From Brachyhypopomus gauderio (Eukaryota > Chordata > Actinopteri > Gymnotiformes > Hypopomidae), in NCBI RefSeq assembly GCF_052324685.1, contig NC_135221.1, positions 426,501-490,500 on the forward strand: 64,000 nt of DNA, read 5' to 3'. The notes under the pieces are model-generated. The model was not told the origin of the DNA. It saw only the letters and a program-made list of their open reading frames with translations, and ran no database searches. Each line of letters opens with the position of its first letter. Within the stretch, counting starts at the first letter, position 1. The translations under genes were made by a program, and so were the position numbers. Shown here one piece after another: positions 10,476-21,559 of this stretch.

Positions 10476-12022
10476 CTAGAGACGGGAACCGACAGGTCCA
10501 CGTTTCTGACTGGACTCACTGTAGGGGAAGAACCGCACCCTCATCAGAATCTCCCGGGCCGTCTTCAGAATCTCCACAGCCTAAAGCCAGAAGAGAGACA
10601 GTTACAGTGAGGGCGAGACCGGGAGCAAACACGCCCACGTTTAGCTCAGGCTGCTTCTGCGGGTTACGGACCTTTGAGTGCTCTATGTCCTGAAAGTCCA
10701 CCTCGTTAACGGAGAGCACCTGATCCCCTTCCTGCAGTCCTGCTCTGTGAGCATCAGAGTCTGGCACCACCTAATTCACCAATCAGGAGGAAGGAAAGTT
10801 ATTTGCATTAGACTAACTTACTGTAATTATAATTATCTGCACCAATGAAATAAATGCTTTTAAGTACATTTAAAGGTGAACAACTGACTAGAATGACTAC
10901 CTAACAGGAAGGAAGAGAGAAAGGAGGAGACGTGGATGTGACAGAGAGCAGAAGTCAGACAGTAAACTGTGCTGGTATCACCAGAGCAGCCCAGAGGGCC
11001 CAGACAGCGCAGGAAACAGGAAGAAGCTCTTCAGTATCACCAAACACCTCAGTTTCTCACAGTCTGAATTTGTTCCTTTCAAGATTTACACAGCATGATT
11101 ATAGTAAGTGGAAGGTTCACATGTTGTGTGCTTCAGCAACCCTGGTCTACACAGAAGAACAATGACCATCATCATCATCACTTACACACCCATAACACAC
11201 TCTCTTGCTCTCACAGACACACACAGCTGTATTTAAAGATGCATCTTACCAAAGCCATCAAGGTGTTGGAGCAGCCACGCCCACACGGTGGAGCAGCCAC
11301 GCCCACACTACTACAGTTACACTACAATTTGGATCCAGTGTTCAAGTTCCTCATGACGTATCCTCCCTACAACTCATTATTTTTAATCTACAATGACCCC
11401 CCACAGCGATGATTTCAATCCACAATCACAACCACCGATCCATTTAATCTACAATCTCCCCACACGGATTCATTTAATCTACAATCTCCACCACACCGAT
11501 CTATTTAATCTATGATCTCCTTCACATGGATCCATTTAATCTACAATCTCCTTCACATTGATCCTTTTCACATGCCATTTCTGATGCTTCCATCAGTCTG
11601 TATAGACACTAATGTAAATGTAATGACAACATATTCGGGGTTTGGTTCTGATTGAAGAGATTAATCATGACTTACCTTGGAAATAAATATACCGAGCTGA
11701 GATGCTTTTCCACCTCGGATATTGAAGCCCAGTTGAGCTCCGGGAGGCTTTTGTAAGACGATAGTTCGTGGTAGAAATTGGCTTAGCTCATTATTATAAT
11801 CAGGGTGGTTGATCCTCTGTCAGTTGATGTGGGGAAATAAATAATCATCACATTAAACAATGAAACGACAGCTTAAATACTTAAGGGATTAAATAACAGC
11901 GACACAATTGCAGTTACTTAATTTCTTACATCCTGTGGAGGAATCCAGGCTGGGGGATTTTCGTATGACGGCAGAAAAACAACTGGTAACTGATAGTCAT
12001 CATAAGGAATTTTCTGATCCAT
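10476..12022 (-). CDS. pdzd11: pdzd11, single-PDZ adaptor protein
   Basis: Four coding exons on the minus strand join in frame into 145 residues: 12022-11930 (ATG at 12022), 11816-11676, 10770-10672 and 10580-10476 (stop TAG). The N-terminus reads MDQKIPYDDYQLPVVFLPSY, with PPAWIPP after it, and the second exon starts INHPDYNNELSQFLPRTI. The PDZ domain spans about residues 45-130, with the peptide-binding loop GAQLGFNIRGG, then SQLGIFISK, DAHRAGLQEGDQVLSVNEVD and AVEILKTARE. This matches human PDZD11 (140 residues) nearly throughout; only the last dozen residues differ. PDZD11 binds C-termini of membrane transporters (the plasma-membrane calcium ATPases, ATP7A, the vitamin transporter SLC5A6) and joins junctional PLEKHA proteins. 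The first coding exon is preceded by a TTTCAG acceptor, so a non-coding first exon lies upstream, possibly ending at the GTTAGT donor near 13150. Confidence 0.95.
10771..11675 (-). repeat. pdzd11 intron 2 with a short 30-bp tandem repeat
   Basis: Most of this intron is plain sequence. From about 11385 to 11570 there are five to six degenerate copies of a 29-31-bp unit containing CATTTAATCTACAATCTCC and a GGATC(C/T) or GATTC step. A doubled CAGCCACGCCCACAC lies at 11272-11310. Confidence 0.7.
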
Positions 12023-12099
12023 ATTTCTCCTCCTGAAACAGGTGTATATGAAAAATGTATACATGAGCAAATCAAAGACGTTAGCCAGCAATTAACACT

Positions 12100-12160
12100 A
12101 CTAGGCAGGCAGGGACGGATTATGGATAGTCTGGGCCCTGGGCAATACATTAAACAACCT
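12100..12160. mobile_element. Possible truncated hAT-like fragment
   Basis: CAGGGACGGATTATGG followed by a CTGGGCCCTGGGCAA stretch resembles the left end of fish hAT-like repeats. No matching right terminus or target duplication was found, so this is at best a fragment. Confidence 0.3.
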
Positions 12161-12294
12161 GTCGATAACTAACCCTACCACAAGAATCTATTTTATTAAA
12201 GGGGAAACATCAAACTCCCCAGACTCCTTTAGCTAGTTGGCTACAGTAGCATAGAACAGTATCTACTTTAACTAGTTAGATATCCTCATCAAAA

Positions 12295-13018
12295 CAAATA
12301 AACACGCACTTATCAAACACAAATACACACACACTTATCAAACACAAACACACATACTTATCAAACACAAACACACACACACTTATCACACACAAATAGA
12401 CACACACTTATCACACACAAATAGACACACACTTATCACACACAAATAGACACACACTTATCACACACAAATAGACACACACTTATCACACACACAAATA
12501 AACACACTTATCAAAAACAAATAGACACACTTATCAAACACACACACACACTTATCAAATACACACACTTATCACACACAAAAACACACTTATCACACAC
12601 AATTAAACACACACACTTATCAAACACAAACACACACACTTATCAAACACAAACACACTTATCAAACACAAACTCACACACTTATCACACATAAATAAAC
12701 ACACTTATCACACATAAATAAACACACTTATCACACACAAACACACTTATCACACACAAACACACTTATCACACACAAATAAACCCTTATCACACACAAA
12801 TAAACCCTTATCACACACAAACAAACACACTTATCACACACAAACACACTTATCACACACAAACAAACACACTTATCACACACAAACAAACACACTTATC
12901 ACACACAAACAAACACACTTATCACACACAAACACACTTATCACACACACTCATCACACACAAACACGCACACTCATCACACAAACACGCACACTCATCA
13001 CACAAACACGCACACTCA

Positions 13019-13072
<54 letters not shown>
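12295..13072 (+). repeat. CACACTTATCA minisatellite ending in an (AC)n tract
   Basis: Irregular tandem units of about 15-25 bp built from CACTTATCA(C/A)ACACAAA(T/C)A fill the stretch. They give way to CACGCACACTCATCA units (12955-13020) and then a pure (AC)n run at about 13020-13068. The array lies in the 5' non-coding part of pdzd11. A motif reading TGATAAGTG on the minus strand recurs in every unit. Confidence 0.9.
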
Positions 13073-13073
<1 letters not shown>

Positions 13074-13436
13074 TCACACACAGGTCCTACACCGCTATAC
13101 ATCGCTAGCTATCCTGGCTAATATAAGTAAAAACACTAACTGTGTGGCTCATAAAGAAGATCAATGCGTTGTTTCTGCAAGTCAGAGTTCATATTTCCCG
13201 TTTTATTGGGTATTTGAATGTAAACTGCGCGGGTTTGTTTATTTAATCCAAACTTTTGTATGTTGATCCTACCGAGTGCAGCGCCGCTCCCAGCTCCACG
13301 TCTTCTTCGCTCCGAGCTGTAATGCTGCTTGTTGTCGCTCTACTGCCACCTGCCGGACCAGCGGGGAACCACAACACACTCCACACCAACAGAACACAAC
13401 ATGGATTAAGTGTTTTACAAGAGCAGGGTCAATGGT

Positions 13437-13690
13437 AAAGTATCTTTCTCCATTCATAATCTCGGAGTCGTAACCTTCACACCTTTGACTCCCATATTGA
13501 TCTGAGAGAAGGAGGAGGTAATATCTTAAGCTCAAAACTTGCTGGTCTTGCTCGTCCATGATTATACTTCGAGCCTTGTGAACACCTGAAGCTTCCTTCT
13601 GAATCTCAGTTAAGGACTTCTCCATAAACTCTCGGGTGTCTATAACCAGGTTTCTGACCAACGATGTTTCCAAACTCTTCATAACCTTTG
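13437..13690 (-). CDS. Unidentified candidate exon upstream of pdzd11
   Basis: An open minus-strand segment of about 85 codons looks like real protein: MKSLETSLVRNLVIDTREF, then KSLTEIQKEASGVHKARSII, and RYYLLLLSDQYGSQ. Its composition is unlike the surrounding repeats. It could be helical, with regularly spaced leucines. TATAG at the upstream edge (about 13700) could be an acceptor, and CTCTT|GTAAAA near 13425 a weak donor. Otherwise the frame runs on to about 13269, where it reads through sequence that looks like the pdzd11 promoter. I do not recognise the protein. It is not a kinesin, although mammalian KIF4A sits next to PDZD11. It may be one exon of a minus-strand gene or a relic. Confidence 0.35.
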
Positions 13691-14814
13691 TTGGCTCCCT
13701 ATATAAAAGTGTTTTAAGTTATGTACTTAATTCTTAACAGCACCATCATCAGCACCAACAATGATAATAATAATTATTTCCCTTTGAATTGTTTTACAGC
13801 AGTGTACAATCTTCAGAGAAGAAGTAACAAAAAGTGCACAGAAAAATAATATAAACATATTTCAGAAATAAAATAAAATTAAAAACACCAACCTATTCAT
13901 ATAAGATTTATTCTTAGTTATTCTACTATATGGCACGTTTGAATCCAAGAGCGCAACTATTATTATCAAATATTACCGACTAACCACAGACCAAAGTGTC
14001 TACAAGGACTCAAGTGCTCCCTCTGGTGGTATTATAGGGCTCTATAATGTTACACGAAATTACATAAAATTATATGAAATCTGGCAAATGAAATATATGG
14101 ATTTCACAATGTGGCAGGCATATATTAATACAATAGGGTGTCCAGACGTCCTCTTTTAGCCGGACATGTCCGCTTTTTGAGCCGTAAGAAAATGTCCGTG
14201 CGTGTTCCTCGAGCTTGTGTAGACTCTGGAGTTCGGTTCGTTCACAGACTAGTGCCGGCCTCCCTACTCCAGTGATCCGTGGGGTGGAGAAGTAGCCGAC
14301 ACACCTCCATCCCCATTTTACATTTCTCCATCTCCATCGCACAAACATTCAATGAGGATGGCTAACTCCACGTCCTGTATAAAATGTAGCCGGAGAGGGA
14401 AAATTATGTAAGTTATTTTCTCCAACAACCGCTAGGTGGGAGCATACTCCACTTTGTGTTCGTGAGCTGCCTTTGAGAATTGCTGAGCTGTATTTAGATA
14501 CCTAAAAAGTTCCCAGTGCTGCTTGAAAAGACGAACATGCTTCTAGTATTAATCAGATATTTTTCTAATGCTTCAATATTTGCAGAAAGATTAACACATT
14601 GTTTCCTTTGTCCTCCCCTTGGTCAATTTTCATGGTGATCATGACTCAGATCAATACATCATCCATTCCACACTCTTTTCTAAGCTAGTGAGAAGTCTCT
14701 TACTCTCAATGACATTCTCTGATATAATAATTGTCAATTTCAGGTGCGTAACACAGAAGTGGAGTGTCCACTCAGGTTTAGAAAACGTGTGCCGATGTGT
14801 ACAAGCAGTAGCAA
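13691..14814. other. Spacer without recognised genes
   Basis: AT-rich to about 14100, then a GC-richer patch (14130-14350). The patch contains GTCCAGACGTCCTCTTTTAG and GGACATGTCCGC, a pattern seen in degenerate transposon sequence. No exon could be supported. Confidence 0.4.
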
Positions 14815-15256
14815 CTATGCTCACTATACTTGCTACACCTATTATACTCTGTATACGTACCATTCTCACTATACTCACCATACTCACTATACTTACTACA
14901 CATATTATATACTATGTATATGTACCATTCTCACTATACTCACCATACTCGCTATACTCACTATACTTACTACACAGATTATATACTCTGTATACGCACC
15001 ATTCTCACTATACTTACTACAACTCTCACTATACTCACCATACTCACTGTGCTCACTATGCTTGCTACACGTATTATACTCTGTATACATACCATTCTCA
15101 TTACACTCACCATACTCACTATATTCACTATATATACTACACATATTATACTCTGTATACATACCGTGCTCATTATACTCACTTTGCTCACTATATTCAC
15201 TATATTTAGTATACTTTCTATGCCCATTATACTCACTATACTCACTATACTTACTC
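14815..15256 (+). repeat. Minisatellite of CTCACTATA units
   Basis: The array is built from the 10-mer CTCACTATAC and variants (CTCACCATA, CTTACTACA), separated every 60-90 bp by a TTATACTCTGTATACGTACC block. It is a compound repeat with five or six higher-order units. The open frames over it are repeat artefacts. Confidence 0.9.
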
Positions 15257-17153
15257 AAACCTGAGATTAGCAGACCGCCTAACAAACTCTTGCAGCTGTG
15301 AGAATTTGATGACTGATATGTAATTGGATATGAGGAAATGTTATTATTCTGCAATGACACACACATGCACTCATAACAGTTGCTTTATGGTCTTGAAGTT
15401 TATAAAACTCTTAAAATGGTTCACTTGATATCCTGTCAGATTCAAAATCTTTGCAATATAAGTATACATATGTTATGTGTATATTTGATATGTTTACATT
15501 TAAATGCAGTTTTTATTTTTCATCATTTGATTTGGGCTGTAATAAACAAAATGGAAAATAAAAATACAGTTTTCAATCTGTATGGAGATGCTTTTGGGAT
15601 TAGAAAATTTGTATTTGACACACTAAAATGCATAAAAAATAAATGCATTTTTATCATAGTCGATGTTGTTGATTCTGTGTTTTTCTGCTAATCTCTTCCC
15701 TCAATCTCTAAAAAGCTCCTCACAGATCGCTTGCCCCGACACGATAAGGTGCAGACTGTTGCCAGAACTGGTTGGGTCCTGTTTGTGAGTAACGTTTTAA
15801 TGAACTGGGTTTTGAAGTTTGTGTGGTCAAGTTCAAAGCTCCAGGCAGGTGAAAGGCATGAGACTGTTCTCAAAATGAAACTGTTCTCACACGAGACTGT
15901 TCTCAGTATAAGAATGTTCTCATATGAACTTGCTCATTTTGTTCACTGCAGTGTATATGTGAAAAAGATAAACCATTACAAAACAACACAATCTTCTATG
16001 CAAGTCAAATAAACAAACAGAATTACTCATGAACTCTAAATGAGAACCAGCACTCAGTTGGTCTCTCTGACACTTTACACTGTCACTTTTTCACTTTTCA
16101 CTACATAGGTTTTATTTATTGTACAGATTTATTTTTATTCTACTTCTATTTTATCAATTCTATTTTTATTGTATTGCTGCTATTTTGGGTTAAAAACTGG
16201 GACCTTGGGTTATTAATTTCGTTCCACCTCATGTACCACATGTGATGTGATTGACAATAAAGTCTCCTTGAAGCACTGAATCCTTACCGTGCCTCACTAT
16301 GTAAACGCCTCAGGTCTGAGCAGGTGTGAGCGGGTGTGACCAATCAGAGATGATGTCCTAAAAAGCAGTCTAAGCTTCATTGTGCATAGTACAAAGAGGG
16401 AAAGGGATACCTCCCTTTAGTTATCATGAAATGCTGTTTTTTTAAACATTTGGTTGATGTCTCAAAGTTGCTAGCTGTAGCCCAGTTTGAGATAGAAAGC
16501 TGGTCAAATGTGACCAGGACTTCTGAAGTGACCGAGTCACTGTCAGCTTCTGTGTGTAGAAGATGAGTTGCACATAGCTTAAACGAACAGGTTTAATGTA
16601 GTAGCTCAAAGGGAAATCCAACATCAGATTCAGAAACCAGGTGAAGATGAGGAACTATGATTCAGGACAGGCAAAGGAGCGAACAGGAGCAGTAAAGTAT
16701 TTAATATCATTGTAAAGTATTGTAAAGTATTTATTGTCCTTATCCCCATTGTCAGAGACTAAAACAGGTGTCACTAGTCATGGAATTGGGTATGAAGAGG
16801 AGGATTGTGGGGAGTGTAGTCTGATGGAGGCTGACAGTCCTAAGTACTAGATGCTTAGTGCCTACATATGCTTATATATCCCCACCTGCTGCCATAACCC
16901 CACCCTATCTCTGTGTGAGTTTGATCTGTCTGAGGTTCTCATCTCTGCAAGACAAAACACACAGATATAAAGCTGCATTACTTTAAACCTGCTATGTTTC
17001 ATGGTGATGTTTCAGCTGTGTTTTAATGGGTCAGGCAATCACTGCATTGCCATGGTGATGTGTTTTTGACCATGTTGCCATGGTGAATTGCCAAGTGATT
17101 CAACTTACAATGAACAAATGAGCTGTTGCTGACAGCACCTGTCTAACAAACAT
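15257..17153. other. Spacer with an old retrotransposon 3' tail
   Basis: No gene is seen. From about 16060 to 16275 the sequence resembles the 3' end of a fish LINE: a T-rich stretch, then ACTGGGACCTTGGGTTATTA, TTTCGTTCCACCTCATG and GATTGACAATAAAGTCTCC. The rest (for example 15840-15930, with several GTTCTCA(C/T)A repeats) is unassigned. Confidence 0.4.
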
Positions 17154-17420
17154 CTGTTTACCTCTTCAAAAAAAAAACCATCTGTTTACCTCTTCAAAAA
17201 AAACATCTGTTTACCTCTTCAGAAAAAACATCTGTTTACCTCTTCAAAAAAACAACATCTGTTTACCTCTTCAAAAAAACAACATCTGTTTACCTCTTCA
17301 GAAAAAAACATCTGTTTACCTCTTCAAAAAAAAAACATCTGTTTACCTCTTCAGAAAAAAACATGTTTACCTCTTTTTAAAAAATCTGTTTATCTGAAAA
17401 GGTAAACAGATGATTTTACA
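17154..17420 (+). repeat. CATCTGTTTACCTCTTCA-poly(A) minisatellite with an inverted end
   Basis: About nine units of 24-28 bp share CATCTGTTTACCTCTTCA followed by 6-9 A. The last stretch (17370-17415) contains ATCTGTTTATCTGAAAAGG and then TAAACAGAT, an inverted copy of the unit core, so the right end can fold into a hairpin. Confidence 0.9.
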
Positions 17421-17454
17421 ATCTTTACCCCCTATTTTTTGTAGGCACTCTGTT

Positions 17455-18318
17455 CGTTATTATAATTATTATTTATTATTATTAGTAGTAGTAGTAGTAG
17501 TACTTATAGTAGTAGTAGTTATAGTAGTAGTTATTGTAGTAGTTACAGTGATAGTAGTAGTTATAGTAATTACAGAAGTACAGTAATAGTAGTTATAGTA
17601 GTAGTAGTAGTAATATTAGTTACAGTAATAGTTATAGTAGTAGTAGTAGTAATATTAGTTACAGTAATAGTTATAGTAGTAGTAGTAGTAGTAACAGTAG
17701 TAGTAGTTATAGTACAAGTTACAGTAGTAGTAGTTATAGTAGTAGTAGTCACAATAGTAGTTATAGTACAAATTACAGTAGTAGTAGTTATAGTAGTAGT
17801 TACAGTAGTAGTAGTTATAGTAGTAGTAGTTACAGTAGTAGTAGTTATAGTAGGAGTTGTAGTAGTAGTAGTTATAGTAGTAGTTGTAGTAGTTATAGTA
17901 GTAATAGTAGTTATAGTAGTAGTAGTTATGGTAGTAGTAGTTACAGTGATTGTAGTAGTTATAGTAATTACAGAAGTACAGTAATAGTAGCTATAGTAGT
18001 AGTAGTTATAGTAGTAGTAGTAATATTAGTTACAGTAGTAGTTATAGTAGTAGTAGTAGTAACAGTAGTAGTAGTTATAGTAGAAGTTACAGTAGTAGTA
18101 GTTATAGTAGTAGTCACAGTAGTAGTAGTTATAGTACAAGTTACAGTAATAGTAGTTATAGTAGTAGTTACAGTAGTAGTAGTTGTAGTAGTAGTAGTAG
18201 TTACAGTAGTAGTAGTTATAGTAGTAGTTACAGTAGTAGTAGTAGTTATAGTAGTAGTAGTTATTGTAGTAATAGTAGTAGTTATAGTAGTAGTACTAAT
18301 AGTTATTGTAGTAGTTGT
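17455..18318 (+). repeat. Compound (TAG)n trinucleotide array
   Basis: About 860 bp of AGT/TAG trinucleotides interspersed with AGTTATAGT and AGTTACAGT steps. A longer segment (TAGTTACAGAAGTACAGTAAT) occurs twice, near 17560 and 17960, so a block of about 400 bp was itself duplicated. The open minus-strand frames (Thr-rich) are artefacts of the triplet period. Confidence 0.95.
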
Positions 18319-18339
18319 TTTCTTGTGTTTGAAGGCCAC

Positions 18340-18875
18340 TATTCTTTTAAATGGTAGGACTGGTGTTCATTCCGTGGCGGTTCGCCGTGGGTTCCAGGGG
18401 CCTCAGACAGCAGCAGCCATGCGGGGTTGTGGCCCCAGGGGAGCGTGGGAGTTGTCCTGGCATGCAGGACAATTTGTACCTGTCACTGTGCCTGTATGTG
18501 TCCCTGTTCTTGTGGGCTTGCTTAACCTCTTCTTACCATTTATGTCCGTGCCCTTCACATCACTCTGGGCAAACGCGCTCAGTGGTGGGGGGTGGTGTCA
18601 CGGTTCGTCTCCTCCCTCAGGTTCATCTGGGTCTGTGTGCATGTGTGTTCATGTGTGTGGTTGTGTGTGTGTTCATCTGTGTCATTCATCTGTCTTGTTT
18701 GCATTATGCGTTGAACCATAACCCTAGGTTGTGTTCGATACATGTCTTTGGTTAGAATCCATCCGTGTCATGTCTGTTTTGTTTGCTAAGCGCTAATGTG
18801 CTACTGCTAATCATAATAAACTGTTATTTACACTGCTCTCACCTCTGCATCCTGCCTCGCCCTTACTACGCTACA
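18340..18875 (+). mobile_element. 3' end of an LTR retrotransposon (internal tail plus 3' LTR)
   Basis: A polypurine tract (GTGGTGGGGGGTGG) directly precedes TGTCACGGTTCG at 18596. This is the layout of an internal region joined to a 3' LTR. The LTR runs about 280 bp, contains AATAAA near 18814-18825, and ends CCTGCCTCGCCCTTACTACG followed by CTACA at about 18875. The TGTCACG start and the CCTCTGCATCCTGCCTC end are typical of fish Gypsy LTRs. The internal sequence to the left (18340-18595) has no intact coding frame, and the 5' part is missing, cut by the TAG array. The right edge merges into the following minisatellite, so no target duplication can be scored. Confidence 0.7.
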
Positions 18876-19705
18876 TACTATTTTACTATGCAACACACTG
18901 CTTTACTACGCTACATATTGTTTTACTACGCAACACACTGCTTTACTATGCTACATACTGTTTTACTACGCAACACACTGCTTTACTACGCTACATACTG
19001 TTTTACTACGCAACACACTGCTTTACTACGCTACATACTGTTTTACTACGCAACACACTGCTTTACTACGCTACATACTGTTTTACTACGCAACACACTG
19101 CTTTACTACGCTACATACTGTTTTACTACGCAACACACTGCTTTACTACGCTACATACTGTTTTACTACGCAACACACTGCTTTACTACGCTACATACTG
19201 TTTTACTACGCAACACACTGCTTTACTATGCTACATACTGTTTTACTACGCAACACACTGCTTTACTACGCTACATACTGTTTTACTACGCAACACACTG
19301 CTTTACTACGCTACATACTGTTTTACTACGCAACACACTGCTTTACTATGCTACATACTGTTTTACTACGCAACACACTGCTTTACTACGCTACATACTG
19401 TTTTACTACGCAACACACTGCTTTACTATGCTACATACTGTTTTACTACGCAACACACTGCTTTACTACGCTACATACTGTTTTACTACGCAACACACTG
19501 CTTTACTACGCTACATACTGTTTTACTACGCAACACACTGCTTTACTACGCTACACACTGTTTTACTACGCTACACACTGTTTTACTACACAACACACTG
19601 CTTTACTACGCTACATACTGTTTTACTACGCAACACACTGCTTTACTACGCTACATACTGTTTTACTACGCAACACACTGCTTTACCACGCTACATACTG
19701 TTTTG
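18863..19705 (+). repeat. 40-bp minisatellite apparently seeded by an LTR end
   Basis: About 21 highly uniform units of 40 bp, each made of two related 20-mers, CTTTACTACGCTACATACTG and TTTTACTACGCAACACACTG. The first unit starts in the terminal CTTACTACGCTACA of the LTR to its left. Variation is low: C/T at the CpG and a few CACACTG swaps near 19550. Recent expansion is likely. Open frames (LLRYILFYYATHC-like) are artefacts. They persist only because the 120-bp multiple keeps phase. Confidence 0.95.
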
Positions 19706-19869
19706 CTGGACACTTTGTGAACTTCACTATGATTTTGATTTTCTCCTTGGGGAGACTGTCCCGATGTTTTCTGAAGTAATCTGGTACTGTTCCATTCTGG
19801 TTCCCCTGAGGTTTAATAGAGCTATCTTCCTGCTCTGGCTCAAGTGTACGGGGAGTTGACACTAATGCC

Positions 19870-20175
19870 CTCATACTAATACACTATACTAATACACCAT
19901 ACTAATAAACTATACTAATACACTATACTAATACACCATACTAATACACTATACTAATACACCATACTAATACACTATACTAATACACCATACTAATAAA
20001 CTATACTAATACACCATACTAATACACCATATTAATACACCATACTAATACACTATACTAATTCACCATACTACTAACACTTTACTAATACACCATACTA
20101 ATACACTATACTTATACACCATACTAATACACTATACTAATAAACTATACTAATACACTATACTAACACACTAAC
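19870..20175 (+). repeat. ACTAATACACCAT tandem repeat
   Basis: Units of 11 bp (ACTAATACACC or ACTAATACACT plus AT), often paired into 22-bp dimers, about 25 copies with scattered changes. Confidence 0.9.
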
Positions 20176-20389
20176 ACTGTAGCCTATAGAAGGCTAAAGA
20201 TTCCTGATTTTTTTCTGCTTTATAAAAGTCTCTACAAATTTCCAGTATTTTCTCATCCTATTCTAATAAATATACTGAGAAATAAATGGTCATTATACCA
20301 TTGCTAAATGTAATGGTGGTCTGAAATATTGTGAAACATACAATTCTCAATAAAAACAAAAGTATATGGAAACCTACATTTTACACACA

Positions 20390-20880
20390 AAGCTTCTTCA
20401 GCAGCTGTTATGACACAGGACGTAATGTGCCACACCAGCTATAACAGCTTCAGCTCTTCTGGGAAAGATTTTCTTAACGTCTCAGAGTGTGTCTGTGGTA
20501 TTTTTTGCTCATTCATCCAGAAGACCATTTATGAGGCCACACACTGATGTTGGACGAGAGAGCCTTGCTCTGCTCCAGTTCATCCCAAAGGTGTTGGGCG
20601 GGTTGAGGGCTGTGTGGGTCAGGCAGGCTCCTACACACCAAACTTTCCCAGCCATGCCTGGAACAGAAAAGGGCCTTCCCCAAGCTGGAAGAATACACTT
20701 GTCCAAAATGTCTTGGTATGTTGAAGCACTATGATATCCCTTCACTGGAAACAAGGGCCCTAGGCCAACCCCTGGAAAACAACCCTAGCTCCAGAGTGTG
20801 CTTGAGTGCTTTACTCAACTCCATCTGTGCTTGGTGGGAGGCAAGTGGTGCAAAGATGGTGGACAGACTGTAAATTATAG
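20390..20880 (-). mobile_element. Tc1-type transposase relic
   Basis: The minus strand encodes broken C-terminal pieces of a Tc1-like transposase: GYHSASTYQDILDKCILPAW, then WDELEQ and a SRPTSVCGLINGLLDE stretch. The tracts after the CTGGAAAAC...GGCCTAGGGCCC region and around CATTCATCCAGAAGACC are the usual fish Tc1 sequence. Deletions and frame changes separate the pieces, and the central catalytic Asp region is lost. No terminal inverted repeats were found. Confidence 0.8.
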
Positions 20881-21559
20881 ATGTGCAAAAGATTTTGATA
20901 GTATGAGACCTGAATTCCTTGATTGGAATTTAACTATTATTACTATTATTAACTATTATATGTAAATATATTACATATATTTAACTATTCATATTTAACT
21001 TGTTCTATTTTTACAAGGTTTCTAACCCGAAGATGGTTACATTTTTCTCAGTCCTGTTACCAAAACTTGTGTGACATTTTAAAAGCCTGTTTAAAAGAAT
21101 GCCAGCTAATTTCTTCGATTTTCCCTCAAGAAAAATACAATTTCCTGAAGGGATCCGTCCCAAGGGATAAATAAAGCTCTATCTATCTATCTATCTAAGA
21201 AAGTGTTTATTTTAAAGAAATGGTCGACTACATGTTCAAATAATTTATATTTATGACTAAAACATCACTATATATGCACACGTTATATTTTTGGAAAAGA
21301 TGCAAAGCCATTTTTATCTTTTCAAGAAGACTCAAACCTGAAATTAATATTTTTTTATATCATGTAATTTATTAAACAAATAGATAATTGATTGACCAAA
21401 CATAATTGGAAAAAAAGTGGCTTATTTTTTTATTTTTTATTAAAGAATAGTCAAGTAACAGGAATGAAGATTGGGTAACAGGAATGAACACTGAGTAACA
21501 GGGACATGTGCCATGTGTGTGTGTGAACTTCTCTGGCCTTTTCTAAGACATCTTCTCTA
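20881..21559. other. AT-rich spacer with a LINE 3' tail
   Basis: At 21120-21196, GAAGGGATCCGTCCCAAGGG, AATAAAGCTC and four TCTA repeats form the 3' end of a fish non-LTR retrotransposon. Two GTAACAGGAATGAA steps at 21455-21510 resemble sequence found again near 24140 and 24310, on the other side of the decayed gene that follows. Confidence 0.55.

Noticed and set aside
13256-13438. Plus-strand frame opposite the unidentified exon (MLLVVALLPPAGPAG)
   Set aside because: Signal-peptide-like by composition only. It is short, has no continuation and overlaps the likely pdzd11 promoter.
18860-18900. Target duplication for the LTR at 18596
   Set aside because: Its right edge is merged with the minisatellite and its left LTR is missing, so no reliable flank exists to compare.
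18765-19859. 364-residue membrane-like protein (LLRYILFYYATHC repeats)
   Set aside because: It is the translation of a 40-bp minisatellite, with no homologous core and an LTR end as its start.
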